Shown here: positions 16,388 through 25,231 of the stretch, piece by piece
Layout of the letters: every line of letters starts with the position of its first letter
Position numbering within the stretch: position 1 is the first letter of the stretch
From: Ketobacter sp.
GTDB lineage: Bacteria > Pseudomonadota > Gammaproteobacteria > Pseudomonadales > Ketobacteraceae
Direction: 5' to 3'
Assembly (NCBI RefSeq): GCF_003671495.1
Contig: NZ_RCHN01000046.1
Span: 62,001-126,000 of the forward strand
DNA length: 64,000 bases
Made by a program: the position numbers and the translations under genes
Notes under the pieces: generated by a model
Database searches by the model: none
What the model saw: the letters and a program-made list of their open reading frames with translations, nothing else
What the model was told of the DNA's origin: nothing

Positions 16388-19251
16388 AGCCCGCGAAGCT
16401 TTCTCTTACTTCCCTGGTTGTGCTGGTGATTGCAGTCAGCTTTGCGCTGCTGTCGGCGCTGTTTGCGTACAACCAGTATCTGGTGCTGAAGCGACATGCC
16501 TTCAACGAAGCCAGAATCAATATGAAGACCATCCTGATGGTGTCCCAGGCGCGCTTTGAGAAGGAGTTTCGGCATCGGGATCCGGCCAGCGTGGAACGCG
16601 AAGTGATGGCGTTGAATCTGCTGGACGACGTGCGCTTGTCGGCGGTGGTCGATCAGAGTGGCGTGGTGAAATTCTCCAGTAGCTTTGTGGTGTTGGAACA
16701 ACCGGCGGCCACCCAGTTGCCGCAGTTCGATCAGGCCTTGTTCCAGCGGGTGGTGGAGAACCGCAACCCGGTGCTCATCAGTAACGCCCCGCGGGATCTG
16801 CTGATCGCCTATTACCCCCTGGTGATGGATGCCAACGGAGCGGGCAGGCGACCGGAGAACATCGGTGTGCTGTACGTGGAGTGGAGCCTGAGTCGCCCTT
16901 ACACCCTGATCCGCCAATCGGTGTGGCAGAACCTGGCAATCCTGTGGGGCATCATGGCGGTGGTGCTGGCGGCGTTGCTGATTGTGTTGCGTAAAATCGT
17001 GTTGCGCCCGTTGCAGAGTCTTACCCGCAAAGCCGACCGGGTGGCTTCTGGCGAGGAGATGGAAGTGTTCCGGCACAAGGGCTTTCAAGAGTTGGGGGAA
17101 CTGGCCTCGGCGTTGAATCGCATGAACAGCAATCTGCACAACAGCTTGCAGAAGGTGAAGAGCAGTGAGCAGCGTTGGGTGTTCGCTCTGGAAGGCGCAG
17201 GGGATGGTGTACAGGACTGGAATCTGCTCACCGGCAGAACGTATTTTTCACCGCAGTTCAAAAAAATGATGGGCTTGAGCCAGGGGCGGGACGTTACCTG
17301 GGACGACTGGAAACAATTGGTGGACCCGGACGACTGGCCTTTTGTGGAGCGGAAAATTCAACGCCACATCCAGGGGCTGTCGGACCTGTGTCGCATTGAG
17401 TATTGCGTACAACACCCGATGGGCGATCCACGTTTCATTCTGATGCGGGGCAAGGTGGTGGAATATGATGCCAGCGGCAAGGCGTTGCGCTTCATCGCCA
17501 CCCACAGTGATATTACCGTGCAGCGTCGCACCGAAGACGCGTTGCGCGGCAGCGAAGAAAAATACCGCATGCTGTTTGATATGGCTCAGGAAGGCATCTG
17601 GGTGCTGGATGCGGATGGGTTCACCACGCTAGTCAACGATTCCATGGCCGCCATACTGGGCTTCGACAAGGAGTACATCATCGGCCGCAACATCCTGGAG
17701 TTTGCGGAGCCGGGTACCCGCCCCCGGCTGGAGGAGGCGCTGCGCAGTCGCTCTCCCATATCAGAAATGTATCAGGATTATGATTTCGTTTCCCGCACCG
17801 GACGCCGCATTCACGTCACCATGAAGACGGCGATCATTTTTGACAGCCGGGGTGAATATGCCGGCCGTATTGCCGGCATCATGGATATCACCGAGCGCAA
17901 ACGGGCGGAGCAACGGATTCGGCAGCAGGTGCTCTATGACGAGCTCACCAGCCTGCCCAATCGGCGCATGCTCAATGACAAGCTGGCCCAGGAGCAGGCC
18001 AGGGCGCTGCGGCACAATCATTGTGGTGCCTTGCTGTTTGTGGATCTGGATCATTTTAAAAACGTCAACGACTCCCTGGGGCATCCCATTGGGGACGGCC
18101 TGCTGATTGCCATCGCCGACCGGCTGCGGCAGGTGATACGGGAGGAGGACACCCTGGCCCGCCTGGGTGGGGATGAATTTGTGGTGCTGCTGCCGGAACT
18201 CAGCGACGACGCCACCATGGCGGCCTCCCTGGCGCGCAATGTGGCCTTGAAGATCCAGTCGGTATTGGCGGATGCCTTTGATGTATCCGGCAATAAACTC
18301 AATATCGGTTGCAGCATCGGGATTGCGCTGTACCCCCTGGATCAGGAAACCATTCATGACATCATGAAGCAGGCGGATGCCGCCATGTACCGGGCCAAAG
18401 AGGAAGGCCGCAACACAGTGCGCCTGTTCAGCAAGGAAATGCACCAGCAGATTGAGCAGAACCTGAAGTTGCAGATGCTGTTGCCGGGTGCCCTGGAGGA
18501 AGAACAGTTCATCCTCTATTTTCAGCCCCAGTTTAACGATCGCAGCGAGTTGATCGGTGCCGAAGTGTTGTTGCGCTGGGAGGAGCCGCACCTGGGCTTT
18601 GTGCGCCCGGATCTGTTTATCCGTGCGGCGGAGGAATCCGGGCAGATTATTCCCCTGGGGGACTGGGTGCTGCGTAAGGCCTGTCAGCAGATGCGGGAGT
18701 GGCGGGAACGGGGGTTACCGGACAGTTTTGATCGCCTGGCCATCAACATCAGCGCCCGCCAGTTTTCCCAGGATGACTTTGCCATGAAGGTGGAAGCCTT
18801 TGCCCGGGAGGCCGACATCAGCCCTTCGGAACTGGAGCTGGAGATCACCGAGAGCATGCTGTTGCATCACCTGGACCAGGTGGTGGAAAAAATGCGCCTG
18901 CTCCACAAAATGGGCTTCCACATTGCGCTGGATGACTTTGGCACCGGTTATTCCTCGCTGTCGTACTTGCGGGAGCTGCCCCTGCACAAACTGAAGATCG
19001 ACCAGGCCTTTGTGCGGGACATCCGCAGTGACCAGAACGACCGGGTCATCGTTGAGACCATCATCGCCATGGCGCGATTGATGGAACTGGATGTCATTGC
19101 CGAGGGGGTGGAGGAGGAGTATCAGCTCAACTTCCTCAAGGAAAAAGGCTGCTACCAGTACCAGGGGTATTATTTTGACCGGCCGATCCCGGCGGACCAG
19201 TTCTATGACACCTGGGTGGCCCGGGGGGATCAGTCCCGACGACGTTCCTGA
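16384..19251 (+). CDS. Membrane PAS-GGDEF-EAL c-di-GMP protein
   Basis: A 955-aa protein: TM1 near residues 9-29, a periplasmic region of about 150 residues, TM2 near 180-202, HAMP-like linker, two PAS domains (about 255-385 and 388-510), GGDEF near 595 (RLGGDEFVVLLPEL) and EAL near 727 (GAEVLLRWEE). The inhibitory RxxD site (REED) is present five residues before RLGGDEF, and EAL catalytic motifs NISARQ, LEITES, DDFGTGYS and LKID are intact, so both synthesis and breakdown are possible. TTG start is supported by GGAGG 7 bases ahead, within the preceding gene; the TTGA overlap implies coupled translation with the binding protein. Confidence 0.9.
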   Translation: MKPAKLSLTSLVVLVIAVSFALLSALFAYNQYLVLKRHAFNEARINMKTILMVSQARFEKEFRHRDPASVEREVMALNLLDDVRLSAVVDQSGVVKFSSSFVVLEQPAATQLPQFDQALFQRVVENRNPVLISNAPRDLLIAYYPLVMDANGAGRRPENIGVLYVEWSLSRPYTLIRQSVWQNLAILWGIMAVVLAALLIVLRKIVLRPLQSLTRKADRVASGEEMEVFRHKGFQELGELASALNRMNSNLHNSLQKVKSSEQRWVFALEGAGDGVQDWNLLTGRTYFSPQFKKMMGLSQGRDVTWDDWKQLVDPDDWPFVERKIQRHIQGLSDLCRIEYCVQHPMGDPRFILMRGKVVEYDASGKALRFIATHSDITVQRRTEDALRGSEEKYRMLFDMAQEGIWVLDADGFTTLVNDSMAAILGFDKEYIIGRNILEFAEPGTRPRLEEALRSRSPISEMYQDYDFVSRTGRRIHVTMKTAIIFDSRGEYAGRIAGIMDITERKRAEQRIRQQVLYDELTSLPNRRMLNDKLAQEQARALRHNHCGALLFVDLDHFKNVNDSLGHPIGDGLLIAIADRLRQVIREEDTLARLGGDEFVVLLPELSDDATMAASLARNVALKIQSVLADAFDVSGNKLNIGCSIGIALYPLDQETIHDIMKQADAAMYRAKEEGRNTVRLFSKEMHQQIEQNLKLQMLLPGALEEEQFILYFQPQFNDRSELIGAEVLLRWEEPHLGFVRPDLFIRAAEESGQIIPLGDWVLRKACQQMREWRERGLPDSFDRLAINISARQFSQDDFAMKVEAFAREADISPSELELEITESMLLHHLDQVVEKMRLLHKMGFHIALDDFGTGYSSLSYLRELPLHKLKIDQAFVRDIRSDQNDRVIVETIIAMARLMELDVIAEGVEEEYQLNFLKEKGCYQYQGYYFDRPIPADQFYDTWVARGDQSRRRS

Positions 19252-19256
19252 TCTGG

Positions 19257-20012
19257 CTAGGCGTTGCCCTGGTTACGTTGTGTCAACAGCAGGGCTTTCT
19301 CCGTTTCGAATTCCTCCTGGGTCAGTGCGCCCTGGTCCAGTAGCTGTTTCAGTTGTGCCAGGCGGCTCAGATAGTGCTGCTGGGGTTCGCCGGGGGCGTC
19401 TTTCTCCACCAGGCCCAGCCACTGGCCGATTTTGCGGAACATCAAGCGCAGGGCGCGGAAAATCTTCGGTAACAGCCAGATCACCAGGGCAATGAACACC
19501 AGCAGGAAAATCAGGAACGCTATGGGGTGATTGAGGGCGGCCCACAATCCGGCCAGCACCAGAAAGTCCTCGCTGAAGGAGGCGATCCAGTTGGTGACGG
19601 GTTCCGGGGAGGTGTTGATCAACAGCCGGGTGCCGGCTTTGGTGGCATGGGAGGTGGCAGCCATACCGCCGCCGAGGATGCCGGCGGCGATTTCCAGGGT
19701 GGGGGTGACGTCCCCCACTGCTCCGGCTGCCAGCATGGCCCCGGCAGGAATCCGCACAAAGGTGTGCAGGGTATCCCAGCCGGAATCCACCCCGGGCGTT
19801 TTATCGGCAAAGAACTCCACTGCATACATGGCACCCGCCGCCATGATCACCAGCGGGTCCTGCAGGGATTGCAGGTCCGGTGGCAGATCAATGTTGCCGG
19901 TGGCGCCACCGATGCCCAGCACCAGGAGCGCGGCGTAGAGGTTGACGCCGCTGGCCCAGGAAACCCCCATGGTGAGGGCGAGAGTGCTGATAAGTGCCTG
20001 ATATTCTTCCAC
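19257..20012 (-). CDS. DUF4126 membrane protein with C-terminal SHOCT-like tail
   Basis: About 251 aa. The N-terminal 170 residues are a hydrophobic DUF4126 domain (MGVSWASGVNLYAALLVLG, then Gly/Ala-rich helices). A further TM segment follows near residues 160-185 (IAFLIFLLVFIALVIWLLP). The last 30 residues (RLAQLKQLLDQGALTQEEFE) match the SHOCT oligomerisation motif. The GTG at 20012 has AAGAGG at 5 bases and fits the family N-terminus; an ATG at 20057 would add 15 residues. Function unknown. It is convergent with the GGDEF-EAL gene and diverges from the Na/Pi transporter. Confidence 0.75.
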   Translation of the reverse strand: MEEYQALISTLALTMGVSWASGVNLYAALLVLGIGGATGNIDLPPDLQSLQDPLVIMAAGAMYAVEFFADKTPGVDSGWDTLHTFVRIPAGAMLAAGAVGDVTPTLEIAAGILGGGMAATSHATKAGTRLLINTSPEPVTNWIASFSEDFLVLAGLWAALNHPIAFLIFLLVFIALVIWLLPKIFRALRLMFRKIGQWLGLVEKDAPGEPQQHYLSRLAQLKQLLDQGALTQEEFETEKALLLTQRNQGNA

Positions 20013-20118
20013 GAGTGCCTCTTGTACAATTGAATTCCGGCCGGCGTTTGCCTGCATACCAGAACAGGATGCCGGGGCTAACCTTAACTCAGCCTGAACA
20101 GGATTCGAAGCGGATTAT

Positions 20119-21780
20119 ATGTCGATCTGGATGAGCTTATTATCGTTCGTGGCAGGCCTGGGGCTGTTCCTCTATGGCATGAGCCAGTTGGAAGAGGCGC
20201 TTGGGGTGTTAAGCAGTGGCTCGTTCCGGCGTTTTCTGCGGCGCTCCACCGGCAACCCGGTGACTTCGGTGCTGGGGGGTACCCTGACCACCATGCTGGT
20301 GCAGAGCAGCTCCATGGTGGGGCTGTTGATGATGGCCCTGGTGGGGGCCGGTATCATCCCGCTTGCCAATGCGGTGGGCGTGGTGTTGGGCGCCAACCTG
20401 GGCACCACTTTCACCGGCTGGATTGTGGCCACCCTGGGCTTCAAGCTGAACCTGGCCGCCCTGGCCCTGCCGGCCATGGGGGGCGGGGCCCTCTGGTGTG
20501 TGCTGTTGGCGCGGCGGGAGCATTGGCTGGCCTGGGGGCGGATGCTGTTCGGCCTCGGCCTGTTGCTGTTCGGGCTGGATGCCATGAAAAGCAGCATGGA
20601 GCAGGTGGCGACCCGTTTCGATGTGTCGGTATTGCAGGGCTATCCGGCCATCGTCTATCTGCTGGTGGGGGTGGCGTTCACCGCCCTGATCCAGTCCAGC
20701 TCGGCCACCATGATGATCACCCTGAGTGCCCTGCATACCGGTATCGTGGACCTGCCGTCGGCGGCGGCATTGGTGATTGGTGCCGATCTGGGGACCACCA
20801 GCACCCTGGCCCTGGGGGGCATCAAGGCCTCGGCAGTGAAAAAACAACTGGCCCTGGCCCATGTGCTCATCAATGTGGTCACGGCCACACTGGCGTTCCT
20901 CGGCCTGCCACTGTTGCTGTCCCTGGTGGATGCCAGCGGTGTAGAGGATCCGCTCTATCAGCTGGTGGCTTTCCACAGTGGCTTTAACCTGGTGGGCATT
21001 GTGCTGCTGTTGCCATGGGTGAAACCGTTCTCCCGTTTTCTGGAGCGGCGTTTTCTGAGCTCGGATGACGACGTGCGAACCTATATCCAGAACGTGGCGC
21101 CTACCCTGGTGCAGGAATCCCTGGAGGCGGTGGCACGGGAGGTGGAGTGCCTGCTGGTGAAAGTGATGGCACTGACCTTGCGCAACCTGAAGCTGGAACC
21201 GGAGAGCCTGCGGCTGACCCTGGCCATGCAGCAGCGGCTGCAGCAGGCGTTTCCCTCCGGGCAGCGTTTTGAGGAGAGTTACGATGAGATCAAGCGCCTG
21301 GAGGGGGAAATACTGGAGTTCTGCGGTGCAGTACAGACCGGTGTGGTGGCGCCGGACCAGGTGAAGCAGGTGCACCGTTACCTGAACGCCGCCCGTCACG
21401 GGGTGTATGCGGCCAAGTCCGGCAAGGATATTCGTCAGAATCTGGCCTTCCTGCGGCATTCTGAAAAGCACACCCTGACGGCGTTTTATCAGGCTCAAGT
21501 GGGGCTGCAGAAGCAGCGCCTGACGGAATTGGGCACCCTGTTGGAGGCTCACTACCAGCCCGCACATCTGCGCACGGAGTTGGGCCGGTTGCAGGAGCAG
21601 GTTCGGCAAAGCCATCGTGACACCGAGCAGACCCTGTTCGTACAGGGTCTGCATGACGGTGCCGACGAGCAGGAGACCTCCACGCTGTTGAACGTGAACC
21701 GGGAGCTGAAAGCGGCCCTGGATAATTTTGCCCTGGCCCTGGGTTGTTTGCGGTTGGAGGACGCGGAGCTGGTTGATTAA
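20119..21780 (+). CDS. Na/Pi cotransporter family protein
   Basis: A 553-aa inner-membrane protein. Two inverted-repeat units each carry the family QSSS motif (MLVQSSSMVGLL near residue 60 and ALIQSSSATMMI near 190), which forms the substrate and sodium site in NaPi-II transporters. About eight hydrophobic helices span residues 1-300. The C-terminal 230 residues are helical and PhoU-like, as in bacterial YjbB/NptA-type proteins. The likely role is phosphate (or related anion) movement coupled to sodium; the direction is unknown. Confidence 0.88.
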   Translation: MSIWMSLLSFVAGLGLFLYGMSQLEEALGVLSSGSFRRFLRRSTGNPVTSVLGGTLTTMLVQSSSMVGLLMMALVGAGIIPLANAVGVVLGANLGTTFTGWIVATLGFKLNLAALALPAMGGGALWCVLLARREHWLAWGRMLFGLGLLLFGLDAMKSSMEQVATRFDVSVLQGYPAIVYLLVGVAFTALIQSSSATMMITLSALHTGIVDLPSAAALVIGADLGTTSTLALGGIKASAVKKQLALAHVLINVVTATLAFLGLPLLLSLVDASGVEDPLYQLVAFHSGFNLVGIVLLLPWVKPFSRFLERRFLSSDDDVRTYIQNVAPTLVQESLEAVAREVECLLVKVMALTLRNLKLEPESLRLTLAMQQRLQQAFPSGQRFEESYDEIKRLEGEILEFCGAVQTGVVAPDQVKQVHRYLNAARHGVYAAKSGKDIRQNLAFLRHSEKHTLTAFYQAQVGLQKQRLTELGTLLEAHYQPAHLRTELGRLQEQVRQSHRDTEQTLFVQGLHDGADEQETSTLLNVNRELKAALDNFALALGCLRLEDAELVD

Positions 21781-21966
21781 TAATCAAGTGGAAACATGGG
21801 GGTGGGTGGCGTATACCAAGTTGGGGTGAGCGGCCTGCGGGACCCCGCGTTTTCGTTATCCCAGCCACCGTTTCTTATCAAAGTTGGAAGCAGTACACAG
21901 TTTCCTGACGCGTTTCTTTTTAGCATTTTGCCCATTGAGACCAGTGATCATTTCGGGGGAAATGCG

Positions 21967-22485
21967 GTGTCGGCGCCAAAGTTCAAAGTTTCCATACAGG
22001 GTGTGCTGAAAGGCTTCAGCGATACCAGTGTGCGTGATGCACTGGCCAGTCAATTGAAGATGGAGCCGCAACAGGTGGACAAACTGTTGCTGAATCAGGG
22101 GGCCCTGTCGAAAAAGCTGCTGCCCCACAAAGATGCCTTCAGTCTGCAGTCCATTCTGCGGGAATTGGGGGTTGATTGCGTGATCCGGCCGGTGCCCCTG
22201 GAGGGGCTGGCGGAGCGTGCCGGCACCCTGCAGATGAACGTGGACGCCCGGCCCAAGCCGGTGAGCCGGACTCCGGTGGTGCGCTCCCAACGGCCGTCCC
22301 CGGTGCGCAGTGGGCGGGCTTCCCTCAAGCCAGTGGTGCCCAAGGGGGCGGTGAGTGTCTGGCCGGTGGCCGCGGTGGTGGTGTTGGTGCTGTTGGCCAG
22401 CTGGCTGTTCAAGGCTCCGTCTGCCGGATTGGATGCACCGCCGGCACCGCAGATGGCCTCGATCCTGGACCGGCCCCTCGATTAG
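21967..22485 (+). CDS. Unknown protein with single C-terminal membrane segment
   Basis: 172 aa from a GTG at 21967 with GGGGGA 5-6 bases upstream. Residues 1-75 (FKVSIQGVLKGFSDTSVRDA, then KLLLNQGALSKKLLP) resemble a small alpha/beta domain I have seen in other proteobacterial membrane proteins but cannot name with certainty. A basic Pro/Arg/Ser linker follows, then a TM segment (SVWPVAAVVVLVLLASWLF) and a short tail. The open reading extends to 21796 but has no support there. Function unknown. Confidence 0.6.
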   Translation: MSAPKFKVSIQGVLKGFSDTSVRDALASQLKMEPQQVDKLLLNQGALSKKLLPHKDAFSLQSILRELGVDCVIRPVPLEGLAERAGTLQMNVDARPKPVSRTPVVRSQRPSPVRSGRASLKPVVPKGAVSVWPVAAVVVLVLLASWLFKAPSAGLDAPPAPQMASILDRPLD

Positions 22486-22502
22486 TCAATACAGCCGACC
22501 TC

Positions 22503-23546
22503 CTAGGCCAGGTGGCTGCCGTTGTCGGTGACGGCGTAAAACAGGCAGTCGCTTTTGGCGATGGTGGCGTTGGTGGTGATCATAAACAGCTTCAACGCCT
22601 GGGCCGGATAGAGCCGGTTGCCCTCCAGTTTCAGCACTTTGTCTTTCACGTCCACTCCGGCCGGGGTATGGACGATCAACTTATCCCAGCTTTCCGGTTT
22701 GACCCAGCCCAGGGCCACATCGGGGTTGATGCGGCCGAAGTTGTGGTGCTCCACATCCGGCGGCAGGGTGATGTCGGCATAGACGTCTTCCGCCTCGCTG
22801 TAGGTAATGCTGGCATCCTCCCGTAATTCCAGACGCACCGGCTCCCGCAGGATTTCCAGATCCCAGTCCGCGTCCACCGGGGTCAGCACGTCTTCCCGGG
22901 TGGCGTAGCGCAGGATGCCTTCATACGCGATCTGGTCGGCGCGGGGGTCCTGGGCCCCGCCGCATTCGATGGTGACCGTGGGTACATTGCGTTCACTGTA
23001 TTCAAACAGAGCTCCCAGCTTCAGCCCGGTCACCAGCATGCGCTCGGTGAACAGGCTGGTGAGGGCGTCGTGGGCCGGGTCCTGTTTCATGGACACCGCA
23101 AAGCAGGGCCCCATGCCGGAGGTGTTGTGGATGTCGATCAGGGCTTCCGGGTTCAGCTCCTGCAGAATGTCCAGGATGGCTTTGGCCAGGCGCCCCTGGG
23201 GATCGTCAAAGGGTTCCCTGAAGCAGCGATTGAGGTCCCGCTCCTGGGGCAGGTGGCGGTAAAAGAACAGGGGTTCCTGCAGGGCGGTTTGCACTGAGCC
23301 AAAAAAGCACAGCAGATCCACCGCCGGTTCAATGCCCTCTTGCAGGAAACGGAACAGGGCGCGGGTGCCGGAGGGCTCGTTGCCGTGCAGCAGGGTGCAG
23401 ATGGCCCGCGCGCGGCTGCGGTCCCGCCCCGGTATGTGAATCAAAGTGGGGCCGGCCATTTCCCGCAGAAACGCTTCCACGGATTCCCCCACCATCTGCG
23501 GTGACGGATGATACCAGTAGCGGATCAGGGGACTGCCCAAACTCAT
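22503..23546 (-). CDS. M14-type deacylase (succinylglutamate desuccinylase/aspartoacylase family)
   Basis: A 347-aa zinc hydrolase of the AstE/AspA group. The zinc motif HGNEPSG (His and Glu) lies near residues 54-57 and the third ligand His in IDIHNTSG near 140; a late Glu in VTIECGG fits the catalytic acid. These enzymes remove acyl groups from amino acids. The gene overlaps the upstream GCS2-type ligase by ATGA (23543-23546), so the pair probably act on related amide compounds. The exact substrate is unknown. Confidence 0.82.
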   Translation of the reverse strand: MSLGSPLIRYWYHPSPQMVGESVEAFLREMAGPTLIHIPGRDRSRARAICTLLHGNEPSGTRALFRFLQEGIEPAVDLLCFFGSVQTALQEPLFFYRHLPQERDLNRCFREPFDDPQGRLAKAILDILQELNPEALIDIHNTSGMGPCFAVSMKQDPAHDALTSLFTERMLVTGLKLGALFEYSERNVPTVTIECGGAQDPRADQIAYEGILRYATREDVLTPVDADWDLEILREPVRLELREDASITYSEAEDVYADITLPPDVEHHNFGRINPDVALGWVKPESWDKLIVHTPAGVDVKDKVLKLEGNRLYPAQALKLFMITTNATIAKSDCLFYAVTDNGSHLA

Positions 23547-25033
23547 AGTGCTTCACTCCATTGGCTGACGGGTTGTTGAGAATAGAAATTCTGGCGGTAG
23601 CGTTGCAACATCTGCTGGCGTGCGCTTGCTGCGTCCAGTCCGCTGGCCTGCAACCGGTGCAGCATGTTGAGTTGCCATTGGGCGCCGTTGGTGCGGGCCT
23701 GGAGGCGGTCACGGATATTGTCCATCAGGCGTTTGGCCTCGCCATGCTCCATGCCTGCCATCTGCAGGGCATCTTCCGCCATGGGCACCAGGCGACGGGC
23801 CAGTTCCAGAACCTCGTATTCCACCACTTTAATCTGGCTGGATGAGGGCCACAACAATACAGCGTCCAGACCGTGCTGGGCGGCCCGGTAGAAATTGTGC
23901 TCGGCGAATTTAAAGGGTAACAGACTGGTGCGGTCGGCCATGGAATCCCGCAGGGCCAGGGCGCTGCCCAGCAGGAAGGCGCCACTGGCACTCATATCCT
24001 GCAGGCTGGGGCCGGCGGGCAGGGCGCGCATTTCCATGCGCACGTGACCGCCGTCGTGATGGTCATAGATAGCCCGGTTCCAGGGCCAGGTGCTGCCCTG
24101 ATGCAGTTTCAGCTCATGCAGTTGCGGGCGTTTTCCCTGGGCCAGGGCCTGCAGCGGATCTTCGGCATGCAGCACGGGCATGATGGGCGGAAACAGGGCC
24201 ACGGTGGAGGCGAACAGCTCCAGCGCACCCTGCCGCAGCCAGCCATTGCCGAAGTACACCCGGGGGGGATACTTGCGTTGGGCGTGGTTTTCATCCCGGC
24301 AGTCGATGGATTGCTTGAACAGGGCAATGCGGGTTTCCTGCCACAGTTCATGGCCGAACAGTAGCGGGGAATTGGCGGCCAGGGCCAGGGCAATGGGGGT
24401 GACCAGCTGCACCGCGTTGAAACTGTCGGCGAATTGCTCCGGATTCAGCCGCCAGTGCAGTTGGAATGAGGTGTTGGCCCCTTCCAGGGTGACGTCATCC
24501 CAGGTCAGGTCCAGCGGCGGCGTGCCATCAATATGCACTTCAAACGGCGCACCCCGCAAGCGGCGCAGGGCATTGTCCATGGCGCGGTAGCGAGGTTGAT
24601 CCGTCATCATGTGGGAACCGAACTGGCTCAGTTGTGCTGTAGGCAGAATGCCGATGGGAAGTAGCTCAGCGCCATAGCGGGCGGCACAGGTGTTGGTGTC
24701 GCGGATGGCCTGCTGCAACTCCTGTTCGAAGGCCGCGAAGGGGGCGCCGGCGAAGCTGTGGGGGCGCAGGTTGTATTCCAGGTTAAAACGGTTCAGCTCC
24801 GGGGTCAGCTGTGGATTGGCGGCGGCCTTCAGAATGGCTTCGTTGCAGGGCACAGGCTGGCCATCCTGTGCCACCAGATAGAATTCCAGCTCGGCTCCCA
24901 GGCTATCGGCCCCCACCCCAAACCCCGGTTGTTCCAGCAGTTGTTGCAGGGCGTGCAGGTTATCGCGGATTTTCTCGTTAAAACGGTCATAATCTTCCGC
25001 AGTAAACTGATCTTGCCGGATCTCGATGCCCAT
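23543..25033 (-). CDS. GCS2-family carboxylate-amine ligase (glutamate-cysteine-ligase-like)
   Basis: The 496-aa product carries the glutamate-cysteine ligase family 2 fold: LGAELEFYLVAQDG at the N-terminal active-site strand, FNLEYNLRPHSFAG, GANTSFQLHWRLN and VRMEMRALPAGPS. The family makes gamma-glutamyl or similar ATP-dependent peptide bonds. Its true substrate is unclear; classical gamma-glutamylcysteine synthesis is possible but not shown. Translational coupling to the M14 deacylase suggests a make-and-trim pair. Confidence 0.78.
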   Translation of the reverse strand: MGIEIRQDQFTAEDYDRFNEKIRDNLHALQQLLEQPGFGVGADSLGAELEFYLVAQDGQPVPCNEAILKAAANPQLTPELNRFNLEYNLRPHSFAGAPFAAFEQELQQAIRDTNTCAARYGAELLPIGILPTAQLSQFGSHMMTDQPRYRAMDNALRRLRGAPFEVHIDGTPPLDLTWDDVTLEGANTSFQLHWRLNPEQFADSFNAVQLVTPIALALAANSPLLFGHELWQETRIALFKQSIDCRDENHAQRKYPPRVYFGNGWLRQGALELFASTVALFPPIMPVLHAEDPLQALAQGKRPQLHELKLHQGSTWPWNRAIYDHHDGGHVRMEMRALPAGPSLQDMSASGAFLLGSALALRDSMADRTSLLPFKFAEHNFYRAAQHGLDAVLLWPSSSQIKVVEYEVLELARRLVPMAEDALQMAGMEHGEAKRLMDNIRDRLQARTNGAQWQLNMLHRLQASGLDAASARQQMLQRYRQNFYSQQPVSQWSEAL

Positions 25034-25231
25034 GTGCTCTCTTCCAGTCTGCTTTCCCTTAAAGATGAATCAGTTAGCATGATTAGTCCATGTCCCCGGT
25101 CAGAGTTGTGGCGGATTTGCTAAATTTGGTACGATCGTGCATGTTTTGCTCCGTGGGAGTTGCCGTCACTCTGTCGGTGAAGCAAGGTGGGTTAAAGTGA
25201 TTTTAGGATTGAGGACTGATTAGGAAACGGA

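Noticed and set aside
20209..21654. 481-codon open reading antisense to the Na/Pi transporter
   Set aside because: Gln/His-rich low-complexity translation, opposite a clearly conserved gene.
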